From Annona cherimola (lineage: Eukaryota > Streptophyta > Magnoliopsida > Magnoliales > Annonaceae): a stretch of DNA of 64,000 nucleotides. This document shows, in pieces, positions 34,740-45,654 of this stretch (within the stretch, counting starts at the first letter, position 1; each line of letters opens with the position of its first letter). The position numbers and the translations under genes were made by a program. The DNA lies in the NCBI GenBank assembly GCA_030490835.1, contig CM059971.1:7320938-7384937 (forward strand). Direction: 5' to 3'. Below the pieces are notes generated by a model, which did no database searches, was not told the origin of the DNA, and saw only the letters and a list, made by a program, of their open reading frames with translations.

Positions 34740-35691
34740 AAGCCATGAGTTGTACTTCGGGTGCGACTTCGGGTGTAAGTAAGCTACTCAAGTTTCTCTT
34801 CAGGTCGACTTAGTCTCGAACTTGACCCAAGTCGCATGTGAAGTCACCCAAGTCGCATATGAAGTCAACTTCGGGTGCTACTTCTGATTTTTGCAATTTC
34901 CAAGTCTCTTCTTCAGGTCTGCTTGGACTTGGACTTGACCCAAGTCGCTGCTGGAGTCGACTTCGGTGCGACTTCACTTCCTTAGCTTGCAAGTTGAACT
35001 TTAATTTCTTGGAGATGGCTTTGGTCACTTAAATTTCTTCAAATTAAATGTTCTTTCCTTGATTTATATCATTTGAAACTCAGTATATTCATTCTTGCTT
35101 GAAATCCTTTACCTTCGTGACTTGAAATCTTGAATATTTGAATCTAGGAGTTCATGAAAATGCCCAAATGTGTATTCTTGATCCAAAATGATGAATTCAT
35201 ACAACTTTGCTTATTTTGGACTTGATTTGTTCTTCATTTAATCCAAGTTGAATGTTTGGGTCGACTTAGTATTCAACTTCACTCAAGTCAAATGTCAAGT
35301 CGACTTGGTTTATGACTTTGCTCTTCAAATCCTGTACTGGTCAGTTGAAGTCGGTGCTGAAGTTGACTTGGTCTGCGACTTCACCCAAGTCGCATATGGG
35401 GTCGACTTCATTTGTGACTTCGGCAGCTCTTGGTCCCCAATTTCAGCGCTGAACAAAAAATGCCCTTTGAAGTCGATACTGGAGTCGACTTGGGGATCGA
35501 CTTGGCCTAAGTCGATGCCTGAGTCGACTTGGGGATCCACTTGACCTGTCAAGTTTCATATTTTTCATTTTTAAATCCTTAAACATTGTACAAAATATAT
35601 TAGTAGCCAAAACTTACTCAAATTGAGTTGTTAATCATCAAAACATATACTTTGGGTATTTTATCTTTGATTTCATCACTTATTTCCAACA
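34740..35691 (-). mobile_element. Truncated, diverged copia LTR related to the element at 53052
   Basis: Read on the minus strand it starts TGTTGGAAATAAGTGATG at 35691 and follows the 53052 LTR: ATATGTTTTGATGATTAA, CAATTTGAGTAAG, TTTTGGCTACTAA, ATGTTTAAGGAT, CCAAGTCGATCCCCAAGTCG, then several GAAGTCGACT..GCGACTTGGGT modules. It breaks off before the 50-bp repeats, PBS and LTR end. No internal region is attached. It is much more diverged than the young element's LTRs. Confidence 0.7.
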
Positions 35692-35712
35692 TAAAGTACT
35701 AAACAAATACTG

Positions 35713-35990
35713 CGTCGCGCTGTCGGTGCGGGTTCGAATCCCGGATGGGATTTTCGGCCCCACAAAAAAAAAGAAGTGTGGGAGCAGGTAGTCTCCTGGG
35801 TGGAGGGGGTGTGAGGGCAAGTAGTCTCTCGGTAGCCTGTTGGAAGCTGTGTCTTCCAGATTCTTTCGTGGAGCCGTATCTCCAGATTTCTTTAGGATGT
35901 TATGTGTGCCCCCAGATTTGTAAGAATAACTCAGATATTCAAAAGTATGAAATGTGTTGAGATATATGTAATTACATACCAATCAAAAAA
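35713..35990 (+). mobile_element. SINE with box B, longer relative of the 1442 copy
   Basis: Box B-type GCGGGTTCGAATCCCGG lies at about 35727. The body contains AAGCTGTGTCTTCCAG and GATTTGTAAGAATAA, then GTGTTGAGATATATGTAATTACAT, and ends CCAATCAAAAAAAAA. The box A part is lacking, so it too is 5'-truncated. A weak AAATACTG/AAATTACTG match at the flanks may be the duplication. It begins within about 20 bp of the truncated LTR's terminus. Confidence 0.7.
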
Positions 35991-36719
35991 AAATTACTGT
36001 TATATAAAATCTACTAATTATGTCAGTCCTTATACATTCATTTGAAATGGGCGTTTTAGTTTTAATTTTAATATATTAAAACTTGGCATGAACATTCTTA
36101 AAAGATTTGATTAAATTAAAATCTTATATACTATTTTGGGCTTTGTTCTGTTAAGAAGTGCAAATAGGTGATAATATTTCAAATCCCTAAAACTAATCAT
36201 ATAAAAAATATTGTTTAGGATTTTAGTTACTCGTCGCATACAATTAATTTCTGTCCTCTTCGCTACAACGTACTATACCAATTTAGGGCATGATGCTGTC
36301 CTCGACTAATTTAGATTTATTATAAGAAGTTTAGATAGATGTATTAAAGATCTCTTCATGGGTTGAATAGCAATTTATTCACGGAATAATACAGGAGAAG
36401 CATCTTTTAGCAGTAAAATAATTCAACTTTAGAAATACTTTCGTGGTTCTTTTTTGGTCAGATTATATGCTTACTTTTATAGTTTAGGTCAAATAATAAT
36501 TATTGCTAATATTACCTTTAAATTATAAAGCCAAACATTTCTCAACTTCTGATCACTTTACTTTTTATAAAAGTCCCATTTGTAAACAAACTTATAAAAA
36601 TATTATCATTATAAAAAATTCCTTGTATATACACATATTCTTTTTGCAAATAAAGACTGTTTTTTATTAATAAGTGTTGACAAAATTTTCTTGCATAAAT
36701 ATTGAACGACCGGCCGGGC
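35991..36719. other. AT-rich intergenic, nothing recognised
   Basis: No domain-bearing frame. Confidence 0.4.
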
Positions 36720-37005
36720 AGGCGATTCCTTGGCTACTTACGACCACGGAGGCTTCCATTTTTCCTCGTTTATTTTATTTTTTCGGGAATTTCATCCCTT
36801 TCGTTTCGGCGTGTGATTCGTTGGCTACGTACTCCCACAATCGGCTTCCATTTTCCGTATTTTTATTATTCCTTTCCACGTGATTCGTTGACTATTCCCA
36901 CAACAACCTCCATTTTCCCTAGATTATTTTATTTTTATTTATTATTCCATTCACATGTGATTCCTTGACTATTCCCACAACGGCTTCCATTTTGCATAGC
37001 CGTAG
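36720..37005. repeat. Four-unit tandem repeat, about 55-90 bp per unit
   Basis: Each unit has a variant of GTGATTCGTTGACTATTCCC, ACAACGGCTTCCATTTT and a T-rich end. Units start near 36720, 36808, 36879 and 36953. The repeat is direct. Two open frames cross it, but they contain only the repeat. Confidence 0.7.
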
Positions 37006-37013
37006 CTAATTTT

Positions 37014-37832
37014 GGGTAATTTACGAATATTTTCTCATAGTTTGACACTAATTGCAGATATGCTCCTATTGTTTTACAAATTACATATCACCCCATAAAG
37101 TTTCACAAAAATTACTTATGTACTCCTATTAATAGTTGAAATTTAATAGCTATTAAATAAAAAAAATGTATTTTGTTGATATACCCCATAGTTTGACGCT
37201 AATTATTGATATACTCCTATAGTTTGACGTTAATTGTTGATATACCATTTTGTGTCACAATTTCACATTACTCCCACAAAGTTTTACTAAAATTGCTCGT
37301 GTACACATAACACCTTTTCGTCGCCAAACATATAGTAAAATTTTGGATAATGAAAAAAATAATCTTATTTAAAGTTATATTAGAATCTCATAGTTTATTA
37401 AATACCTAGTTGTGTAGGTGAAAGTAAAACACCAACTTGTGCAGATGGAAGAATTTTATAAAACACTCATGTCAATTGTTAACATGGTATCTCCTTTCAT
37501 CGGCACAACTAAGTCATTTTCGTGATTATCCAAAAATTTAATATACATTTGGCGACAAAAAAGTATTATGAGTGCACAAACAATTTTTGTAAAATTCTGT
37601 CGGGGTAATACCCAATTCGTGAAATAATGAAAGTATATCAATAATTAGCATCAAACTGTGGGGTTATATTAGCGAATTACATTTTTTTATTTACAGCCAT
37701 TAAATTTCAACCGTTAATAGTAGTAAACAAGCAATTTTTGTAAAACTTTGCGAGGGTAATATGCAATTCGTAAAATAATAATGACATATAGCAATTAGCA
37801 TCAAACTATGAGAGTATATTTGCAAATTACCC
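37014..37832. mobile_element. Long fold-back element with GGGTAATTT termini
   Basis: The left end is GGGTAATTTACGAATATTTTCTCATAGTTTG. The right end, reversed, is GGGTAATTTGCAAATATACTCTCATAGTTTG. Inner sequence continues in inverted order (TATGCTCCTATTG, AAAGTTTCACAAAAATT / AATTTTTGTAAAACTTTG). A second, internal ATAGTTTGACGCTAATT set shows a duplication inside the arm. Terminal text resembles the 4549-4931 element. No matching 9-bp flanks were found. Confidence 0.62.
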
Positions 37833-37842
37833 TTTATTGTAC

Positions 37843-38405
37843 TCCTTTTACCAACGGAATCATGTGCTTGAAGACTTCAATTATTTCCTGTTTATACTGC
37901 CCATGCTTAATCAATGTATTAAATTCTACGACACCGTGAACTCGTCATCGATCAATAATAAATTAATATGATTAATCGATTGCTGATGACAGACGTGGTG
38001 GTGGCTGAGTCTTAGCTTTGGAAATTAAAGAAAAAGACTTACGATATCTCTTCATGAGTAGCTAGTTCTCTTCTTCTTCGTCGTCGCATGTATGCCTTGG
38101 AGATTGAATTAATAAGGTGATTACGACTCTCATTAGCATTTTATCATTTGGCAACAGACTCCAAACCCATCTCAAGAAGAGAAAAGGTTTGATGAGCTTT
38201 TTTTTCTCGAGCTAATTAAATTAAATATAACTAGTTTATGTCGTTATATAGCTCTGATGATAAAGATATCTATTGAAGTTTTTTCCTTTCATTCCTACTT
38301 TCTTCTGTTAGATCTATCTTTTCATACATAAAACCTTAGCTATATATAAATATCCATCGACTTATCTTCTTTTCATAAAATTCTAGTAATTCCCAAGTTA
38401 ATTAG
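37843..38405. repeat. Local duplication, copy C (uninterrupted)
   Basis: Colinear with 20160-20782 plus 22297-22690, but lacks the 1.5-kb TA-linked cluster between TAGCTTTGGAAA and CTTGGAGATTGAATTAA. It serves as an approximate empty site for that cluster. No coding frame is seen. Confidence 0.55.
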
Positions 38406-38595
38406 CACATACACGATTAATAGTGGTTAAATTAACATGTAATTCACTTGTTGCATTAAAAATTAATTCTAAACCAGGAAACTAAATTTAATGCAGATAA
38501 AAAATGCGTTCGTTCCGCCAAATAAATACATAAAATTGATGTGATAAATTGGGGTTGTTTCATTGCTACACGATGCTGGAAATCTCATTCTTTTA

Positions 38596-38855
38596 TTTTT
38601 TTGAATTTTTTATAAGACTTTTAATTTATGTATATTTAATCTATAATCCAAGTCTTACTATTTTTAGAAATATGTATATATATATCTTTTGATTTTTGAA
38701 AATAAGAGTAGTTTAGTCATTTAAAAAGTACCAAAATCCATATATTTTTAAAATAAAAAATATATATACATTTTCAAAAATGTTATAATTTAGGTTATAA
38801 TTTAAACACACTTAGATTAAGAGTTTTATAAAAAAAATTCAATAATAATGATAAT
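38596..38855. mobile_element. Fold-back element
   Basis: Inverted halves GAATTTTTTATAAGACTTTTAATTTATGTATATTTAA and (reversed) GAATTTTTTTTATAAAACTCTTAATCTAAGTGTGTTTAA flank a core with TTTAGTCATTTAAAAAGTACCAAAA. Same core family as 3630-3890. Confidence 0.55.
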
Positions 38856-39068
38856 AAATGAGTTCTTTAGCTAGATGTACTGACATTCCTATGCATTCAG
38901 TTGCATTGAAAAATTCCCCTAATAAAATTATTTGATCTAATTATATATCAATCTTGAAGTAGTTTGAACCAAACCAAACCAGTTGCATTGGCTCTGTCAT
39001 ATAAAGATGAGTTGATCCCATGGCTGCTGCATGGGACTTGAAGTGGATATTGTATAAGTAACATCATA

Positions 39069-39323
39069 TGTGCCAACCGTGGGTCAGCTCAGCTGATAAC
39101 TCCGGACACCGCATGAGCGGCAGGTAGTGGGTTGGAATCTCCTCTCGTTGGAGGATTCGTGCCGTGGCCCGTGGGAGGTTTTTTTTCCCACGAAATTAGG
39201 AAAGAGCTTAGACTCGGTAAGTTTAGATAAGAGCCTTTTGTCTCTCCTAAGATATAGGTAGAGTTTATTGTCTATCAAATAAATGGAACTGATTGTGTTA
39301 TAATGTACAATACTAATTTTAAA
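39069..39323 (+). mobile_element. tRNA-derived SINE with perfect 13-bp target duplication
   Basis: AAGTAACATCATA flanks the insert (39056-39068 and 39324-39336). The head has box A-like GGGTCAGCTCAGCTGATAAC, then GCGGCAGGTAGTGGGTTGGAATCTCC (box B region). The body includes CGTGGCCCGTGGGAGG and a stretch ending TTGTGTTATAATGTACAATACT. The head, body and end without a long A-tail resemble Au-type plant SINEs, though I name that family only by resemblance. Confidence 0.82.
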
Positions 39324-39411
39324 AAGTAACATCATAGCACTATATGATTTTGAGCTGATGTGGGAAGAATTTTTGGTCCTTATTAAAGGTTGATACGAAG
39401 AAATTATCTAA

Positions 39412-39700
39412 GGACTTTTTTGGCAAAAATAAAAACTTTTCAAATAAAAACCTGTTGATTTAAAACTTTTCTATCTTTGCAACTACCCAAATTTTTAATT
39501 AATTTTTCATATTCTCACACAATCGCCTTACTTTTTAATAATTATTTCTACACAACTACTCATCAAGCAATTATCTATTAGTTTTATTCTCTTTCCTATT
39601 CATCATTATCCGTATTATATCATATTATTTTTATTGATTCAAAATTTTTTATATAAATAACTTTTCATTCAAAAATTTTATTACTTTCCAAATACACCCT
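39412..39700. mobile_element. Tourist-like MITE
   Basis: Flanked by TAA on both sides (39409-39411, 39701-39703). The right end CCAAATACACCC is canonical; the left end GGACTTTTTTGGC is altered. The interior matches the family (CGCCTTACTTTTTAATAATTATTTCTACACAACTA, CATCATTATCCGTATTATATCA). Confidence 0.75.
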
Positions 39701-40308
39701 AAAGTAAACATTGAAAACTAATAAGATAATTTTAATCCAGGATTACAAAAGTTAACTTAATAATAAAGAAATAAAGAAATTTTCTAAATTAAATAATGAA
39801 AAAGAAAAAGATGATTTTGATCCCCGAATTAGAAACAATTAACTAATATAAAAAATTTATTTTTATTCATGTAATTAATAGAAAAATATTTTCTCATATG
39901 CCAATTAGTTTTTTTTATTTTTACATTTATTTTAATAATTTTGAAATATTTTTGTGTTTGTGACAACTGGGGTTGGACTCCGATAAATTCCATTGATAGC
40001 TGTTAATACTTCCATTCAATCGTCAACATTTTTTTATTAGCTGGTATTATACATTATGACATTTGATATTACAATTAAGACAATAAGCTTTTACCTATTG
40101 CATGGAGACCAAACTCCCTGTGTTAAACTCTCACGGAGAGGAATTAATACTCAGACTCTGCCGAAAATTCAACACCTATCATTTAGGAGGCAAGACAATG
40201 TAGCTATTAACGGCGGTGGCCGTTCAAAAATCTTCTTTATACTCTACAGAGGGCAAGGGTTCGCTAGGTTCAATCTAATAGAACTGCCATGAATATTAGA
40301 CATTTATT
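39701..40308. other. AT-rich intergenic, nothing recognised
   Basis: A short segment (40100-40290) is less AT-rich and includes TGTTAAACTCTCACGGAG and TTCACTAGG-like text; a short frame crosses it without a recognisable product. Confidence 0.35.
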
Positions 40309-40590
40309 GGGGTGTTTGCTTGGAAATAAAATTTTTCAATCCTAGAGCTTTTCACTTTCTATAATTAATTAATTTTTTAATTATTTTTTTATTCTCTTCT
40401 ATACAAACTATCTTATCTTTTAATCATTTCTACATTCCTGTCTGCACAACTAACCTATCTATTTTAACTTTATTTTTTTTTATTTTTTATCATTACTCTT
40501 ATCATATTATGATGTTATCTTCTCTCATTTCAAAAACTTTTACCTCAAAAATTTTTTATCTAAAAATCTTATCACTTTCCAAACATACCG
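40309..40590. mobile_element. Tourist-like MITE
   Basis: Left end GGGGTGTTTGCTTGG, right end CCAAACATACCG followed by TAA. The interior carries AATCATTTCTACATTCCTG, CTGCACAACTAACCTATC and CATTACTCTTATCATATTATG of the family. Left flank trinucleotide is not a clean match. Confidence 0.7.
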
Positions 40591-40839
40591 TAAAAAATTG
40601 TTAGCATAAATATAAAAATAAAAAAACCAGCGTACATACGAGTGAGCAAATACTTTATGTTTGAGTTGATATAAATGCAAATAATCCATACAATACTAAA
40701 AGAAAGAAAGTAAAAATTACTTTACGTCCTTTGTTGTAACTCTACTAAAAGGAAATCCAAATAAAAATCTAATCATGGGGTTTAGCTTCATATTTCCTTT
40801 TTTATTCTAGAAATACTTTGTGCAATTCAGGCTTCTAAA

Positions 40840-41745
40840 ACACTGAGTTTGCATCAACCTTAATTTTAATTTTAACCCTCTTTATAAAACTTAAATTCTA
40901 ACCTTAACTCTAACTTTATTTAAAAATTTAAACTCTAACCTTATTTACGAAAATCAAATTAAGTTCAAGTTTACAATTAGAATTTAGCTCAGAAAAAATT
41001 TCGTTTAATTTTAAAATGACAGTTCAAAATGTCATGCAAATATATAATAATAAGAAATTATGAAAGAAAAAATAGTAAGATAGAGCCTAATTAATCTTTT
41101 GACTATAACAATATATAGTATATTTCTAAGAGGAAATTTTAACTTTTCAATAAATATAAAAATTGATATAAGGGAAAATAATATAACTTCAATATGACAA
41201 ATATACATTCAAACATAATTATAAATAATACGGCAGTATAAATATAAAGAAATATTGTTTAGATAAGATATTATGCATATAATATACTTTATGTTAAATA
41301 TAAAAATAAAAAACGGGGCTTCAATTTGCAAAAATTAAATACTAACTTTCACCCTAGTTACTTATTGGGTTTTCACATTTGAGTTCTCCTCTTTTTGGCT
41401 TTAAGAAGACAGGCTTAAGCAATGCGTTTTAGGGTTCAACTTGTCTTAAGTTGAACCCCTATTTAAAAAATTAGAATACTTAATGAGATTATTTAGGATT
41501 ATACACTTGAATGGAATGGGATGTGATTTAGATGAGAAAAGGAAATAAGAAATGATATTAAAAATGGAAAAAATAGTGTTAAAAATTAGAAAAGAGACGA
41601 TCTCATTTATTAGAAAAAGAAAAATTGTGTTGCCAATTCGCCATTTTTTTAGAATGAAAAATTACCATATCTCATTTTTGAGAGGTGATCATTTGCGTCT
41701 TGTCATGAATAAAGCCATTTGTGACCGGGCCAAAAATATTTTTTG
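40840..41745. repeat. Segmental duplication, copy D1
   Basis: Colinear with 47940-49260: GAGCCTAATTAATCTTT, TATATTTCTAAGAGGAAATTTTAAC, ATATAATATACTTTATGTTAAATAT, GGCTTAAGCAATGCGTTTTAG, ATTATTTAGGATTATACACTTG and CTCATTTATTAGAAAAAG. Roughly three quarters similar by eye. D1 lacks the MITE found in D2. No gene is seen. Confidence 0.65.
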
Positions 41746-41954
41746 AAAATTATTTATAAAATTTTTAATATAAGTATATTTAATATACGAATCGATTTTT
41801 ATCATTTTTTGACATATGTATATATTTATTTTATATTTTTAAACACACAAGTATCTTAGTTATTTTAAATTATTAAAATACCCTCATATTTAAAAATGCC
41901 AAATAAATAAGTATACAGTTCAAAAAATGATAAATTTCGGTTTATAAATTAAAT
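41728..41954. mobile_element. Fold-back element, right arm cut
   Basis: Inverted core AATATAAGTATATTTAATATACGAATCG / CGGTTTATAAATTAAAT with CATTTTTTGACATATGTATAT in between. The right arm stops abruptly at the next element (GGGGTCGCATC). Confidence 0.5.
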
Positions 41955-42490
41955 GGGGTCGCATCTATTTAACAGGGTTACATAGAAATGGTTCCATATA
42001 ATTCTCTCAAATTTTAAAATTTTGAAGTTTAATGAAAAAACCAATTCGTTCATTTTATTTAACATTATTTGTTTAGTTACGAGATTAAGTTTCATCCAAA
42101 TCCAATATATGTATAGGTCACATTTGCTCAAAATAGGTATATTCATGCGTAAATTAGGAAAAATATTTAAATTTATTCACATCTTTATTAGAATGTGTTA
42201 ATACTTTATAGAATCATTTATCCATATAACAATGATATTTTAGATGGTTTAGATGTTCAAAATACTACTTAAAAATTAATATTTAATAAATTTTTTTATT
42301 ACATTGATTTTATATGTTTATAGATAAGACTCATATACAGTGATATTATACAAATGAAAGAATTTTCATAATAATATAAGTGATGCTAAATATAATAGAT
42401 GGAGAGAATTTTTTATTAACTATCTAATTGTTGAAAATGAAAGATGTTACGTAGGAGGGTCTCATAGAAGCATTTTCATAAACTAAATAC
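41955..42490. repeat. Dispersed AT-rich element, second copy
   Basis: About 535 bp with CAGGGTTACATAGAAATGG at the left and TTACGTAGGAGGGTCTCATAGAAGC at the right. The interior is colinear with 8660-9050. No coding capacity. Confidence 0.5.
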
Positions 42491-42671
42491 ACTTATTTTA
42501 ATAGTCGTATAAAAAATGTTCTGATACGGCCATTCCAGCGTATCCAACTTTAATTGCAAAAGCTCAAAGATTTTATTCAAAGAATCATTAAATCATAATG
42601 ATCTAACAATCATCTGCAACTACTCTAATTATCATCTACAGGGACAGGGATGGAATGCAATAACAAATCCC

Positions 42672-42778
42672 CATACGCAGAACTAACATGCATAATCACC
42701 GCAGACTTGCCTCTTTTTAGCTTTTCTACATTAGTGCTGCCACTTCATATGCAGAACTAACATGCATAATCACCGCAG
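42672..42778. repeat. 30-bp direct repeat, two copies
   Basis: GCAGAACTAACATGCATAAT followed by CACCGCAG occurs at about 42676-42703 and again at about 42750-42777, offset by some 74 bp. The surrounding 42490-42970 holds no recognised gene. Confidence 0.75.
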
Positions 42779-42973
42779 TACCGTTTCTCTCAGATGTTTT
42801 CTATGTGCATGTGTTGATTTTGATCAAATTTACTCTGCGGTTAAACTAACAATTATAAATGCAACTGGTGGAGGAGATTTTTATTGCATCATTGAAATGA
42901 CCCCAGTTATGGATATGCCTGCGAAGGTGCACCCCAGTATATCCCTTTATATTTCTTGATAAGTTTTGCTTTT

Positions 42974-43265
42974 GGGTGTGTTTGTTTAGGATAAAAAGTT
43001 GTCAACTAAAACTTTTCAATCTAAAACTTTTCACTCTCCATAATTACTCTATTTTTTAATTATTTTTTCACATTTTTTTATACAAACTACCCTACTTTTC
43101 AATCATTTCTACACAACTACCCATATAACTAACATATCTATTTTAACTTTATTCTCTTTACTCCTCATCATTACTCCTATTATATCACATCACTTTCTAT
43201 TGATTTGACAACTTCTATTCCAAAAACTTTTCATCAAAAGTTTTACCTCCAACCAAAACACACCC
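42974..43265. mobile_element. Tourist-like MITE
   Basis: GGGTGTGTTTG to CAAAACACACCC, with TTT on both sides (42971-42973, 43266-43268). The interior (AAAACTTTTCAATCTAAAACTTTTCACTCTCC, CTACCCTACTTTTCAATCATTTC) is one of the best-preserved of the family. Confidence 0.82.
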
Positions 43266-43453
43266 TTTGAGAACAGTTCAGAGTTTCAGATCTGCAGCGG
43301 CGGCGGCTCTCGCCCTTAAGGAGGTTCGATTCTTCTTCTCCTTCTTTTTGTTTATTATTATTTTTTTTTGATAGTTCATATATCCATACATGCACTTGGG
43401 GTTCATTTAATTATTTTGGCCAATATTCTCTTTTATTTCTATGCTAATTATTT

Positions 43454-43831
43454 AGGCGCCTGATCCTTTTAGGCCGGACGCATAGCCTCTCCAGTGCATC
43501 CGACCCCAAAAATGTATTTTTTTTTTATTTTTTTTCCATGGGCAAGTAAATCTAGTTATATTAAATTTATAAACTAAGTTTTACTATTTTTGAAGTTTTA
43601 AAATACTTTTTTTGAATTTTAAAACACAGTGGCATTTCCGTAATTTTCCGAGAAAAAAATTTCGGAAATGCATAAAATTACGGAAATACCACAGTATTTA
43701 AAAATCCAAAAACATACTTAAAAACATCCAAAAACGGTAAAACTTAGTTTTACAAATTTAATACACATAGATTTACTTGCCCATGAAAAAAATAAACAAT
43801 AACAAAAATACTGCTTGAAAAGATCAGGGCT
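43454..43831. mobile_element. Fold-back MULE-type element with perfect 9-bp duplication
   Basis: TAATTATTT flanks both ends (43445-43453, 43832-43840). Termini are AGGCGCCTGATCCTTTT and, reversed, AGCCCTGATCTTTT. Inside is the family palindrome: CATGGGCAAGTAAATCTAG / TAGATTTACTTGCCCATG, AAACTAAGTTTTAC / GTAAAACTTAGTTT, and a hairpin TTTCCGTAATTTTCCG / CGGAAATGCATAAAATTACGGAAA at the centre. No coding capacity. This copy best establishes the duplication length for the whole family. Confidence 0.8.
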
Positions 43832-43840
43832 TAATTATTT

Positions 43841-44449
43841 ATAACCATGTGTCATAAAAAAAATTTATTCATAACCACGCTGAAATCGATTTTCCTGCTT
43901 GATGTGGGGTGATCAGCCTCCTTCAGATGTTTATGAATATTTTTTTAAGCTGCTGCTATACCTGCTGCATTTATATCTTCAAAAGTTAGCTAAACCCCGA
44001 CTAGAGATTAATTTCTTGGTGGGACTGAGTTCCGGTCATGCACGGAGATCTGATGGTTGATCCAAATTTTTGATCTTTTAAGGGGGCTGATAATGTAAAC
44101 GCAGACCAGGAGAGTGTTTACACTATCATGCGGCAACGGACATCCCTGTTATTTAGCAGACTAGCTACTTAGCGTTCTGAATATATTTAATATGTTAATT
44201 AGTATAGTTTGTTAACTAAGTGTCAACACTGTTCTGCTACACACGTCAAATGCTATTAGCCTTGACCAACTAGAGCTTCGATTAGCTGGGCTAATAGTCA
44301 TATTTTTTAAAAAAAAAATTCAAAAAATGCCTCCCTATATTTAATTCATACACTAAAATTTATTAGTTCTTGATGCATGCATACCTATGAATCAGGTGCC
44401 ATTTACGACCCTTAGGTTTCTCATTTATTTTTATTTTTTGGGAGCGCTT
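43841..44449. other. Intergenic, nothing recognised
   Basis: No domain-bearing frame. Confidence 0.35.
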
Positions 44450-45405
44450 CTATAGAACTCTTATTCTACGTAACTCCTTCCATTTTTTATATTTAGATAG
44501 TTGATGGAATATTCACTCACTCTATTATTATTAGCATTATTTATATTATCTTGAAAACTTTTTTTATTTATCTAGTATCATTATATATAAGCCTCATCTA
44601 CGAACTTGCAAAATCAACATAATAAAATAATTTAATGCTATATATCAATTTTTGAGTAGTAATTTCAACATCTAAATTATTTAAAATATTAATAATATGT
44701 GAATAAATGATTCTGTAAAATATTACTACATTCTAATATATATGTAAATATGTAAATGGATCTAAGTATTTTTTATGATTTACACATGAATGTACTTGTT
44801 TTTTAGCAAATGTGACTTGTGCACATAGGTGAAACTTAATTTTCTAGCTAAACAAATGGGGCGCTGGTTTCCTGCACCGGGAGCAGGCAGCGGTTTCTAC
44901 TCTCGAGCGCATAAACTTATTTTTTATTTTTTTAAATTTTTTTTATAAAACTGTTAATCTAAGTGTATTTAACATGTGTATAAATTTTTACCATTTTTGG
45001 AATATTTTAGATATTTATTTTTGATTTTTGAAAATCAGTGACATTTTAGTAATTTAAAATTACTACAATGCCACTGATTTTTGAAATTTCTAAAATTTCA
45101 CTGATTTTCAAAAATAAAAAATAAATATCTAAAATACTCCAAAAATGGTAAAAATTTATACACATGTTAAATACACCTAGATTAACACTATTTAGGAGAA
45201 ATTTTCAAAAAAACTAACAAAATAAGTGTATGCGCCCGGGAGCAGGGAGTGCTGTCTGCTCCTAGGAGAAAAAAACCAACGCGCTAACAGATGAGGATAA
45301 ATACAATGAGTGGATTGAATTTTTCGTAAAAATATTAAAATTTCAAACGGATTTTGCATTGAACAACTTCTATATAACTCGGTTACATAGAAGCGGATCG
45401 TTTAT
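44450..45405. mobile_element. Dispersed AT-rich element with GCTTCTATGTAAC-type ends, interrupted
   Basis: The left end GCGCTTCTATAGAACTC..TACGTAAC and the right end, reversed, GATCCGCTTCTATGTAACC are inverted repeats. The interior is colinear with 41955-42490 in reverse. A fold-back element (44881-45285) interrupts it. It is non-coding and presumably a non-autonomous DNA transposon. Confidence 0.55.
44881..45285. mobile_element. Fold-back element, CGCTGG/GGGAGCAGG-armed, nested
   Basis: The left arm has GCGCTGGTTTCCTGCACCGGGAGCAGG; the reversed right arm has GCGCGTTGGTTTTTTTCTCCTAGGAGCAG and CTGCTCCCGGGCGCATAC. The core CTGTTAATCTAAGTGTATTTAACATG and its inverse are nearly identical to 32545-32800. 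Flanks AACAAATGG / AACAGATGA may be the 9-bp duplication; the uninterrupted relative at 46960-46990 supports the site. Confidence 0.65.
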
Positions 45406-45654
45406 TTTTTATCTAAGTCATAATATATTTTTTTATCATGTTCGTTATAATTAAACTTCTAAATAAGATTTATTTATAGATGGGATTCAAAATTTTAAAT
45501 ATAACAAGAAGGTCACAATAAATAATGAATTTCCACGACGCAAGTGGCGTCGTCGTAACTGCGCGGCCCGAAGAGCACAATTAGAATGACGGTGACTGTA
45601 TTGAGGCAGTTTTACAATTTAGTACCCCTGTTATGGGGTTTCATAAGTTCTCCT
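45406..45654. other. Intergenic
   Basis: A second partial copy of the AT-rich element appears at 45410-45530. A CG-richer patch (GACGCAAGTGGCGTCGTCG) follows at 45538-45580. No gene is seen. Confidence 0.35.

Noticed and set aside
35727..35750. Possible genuine tRNA gene at the GGTTCGAATCCCGG box
   Set aside because: No cloverleaf can be drawn 5' of it, box A is missing, and an A-tailed SINE body follows.
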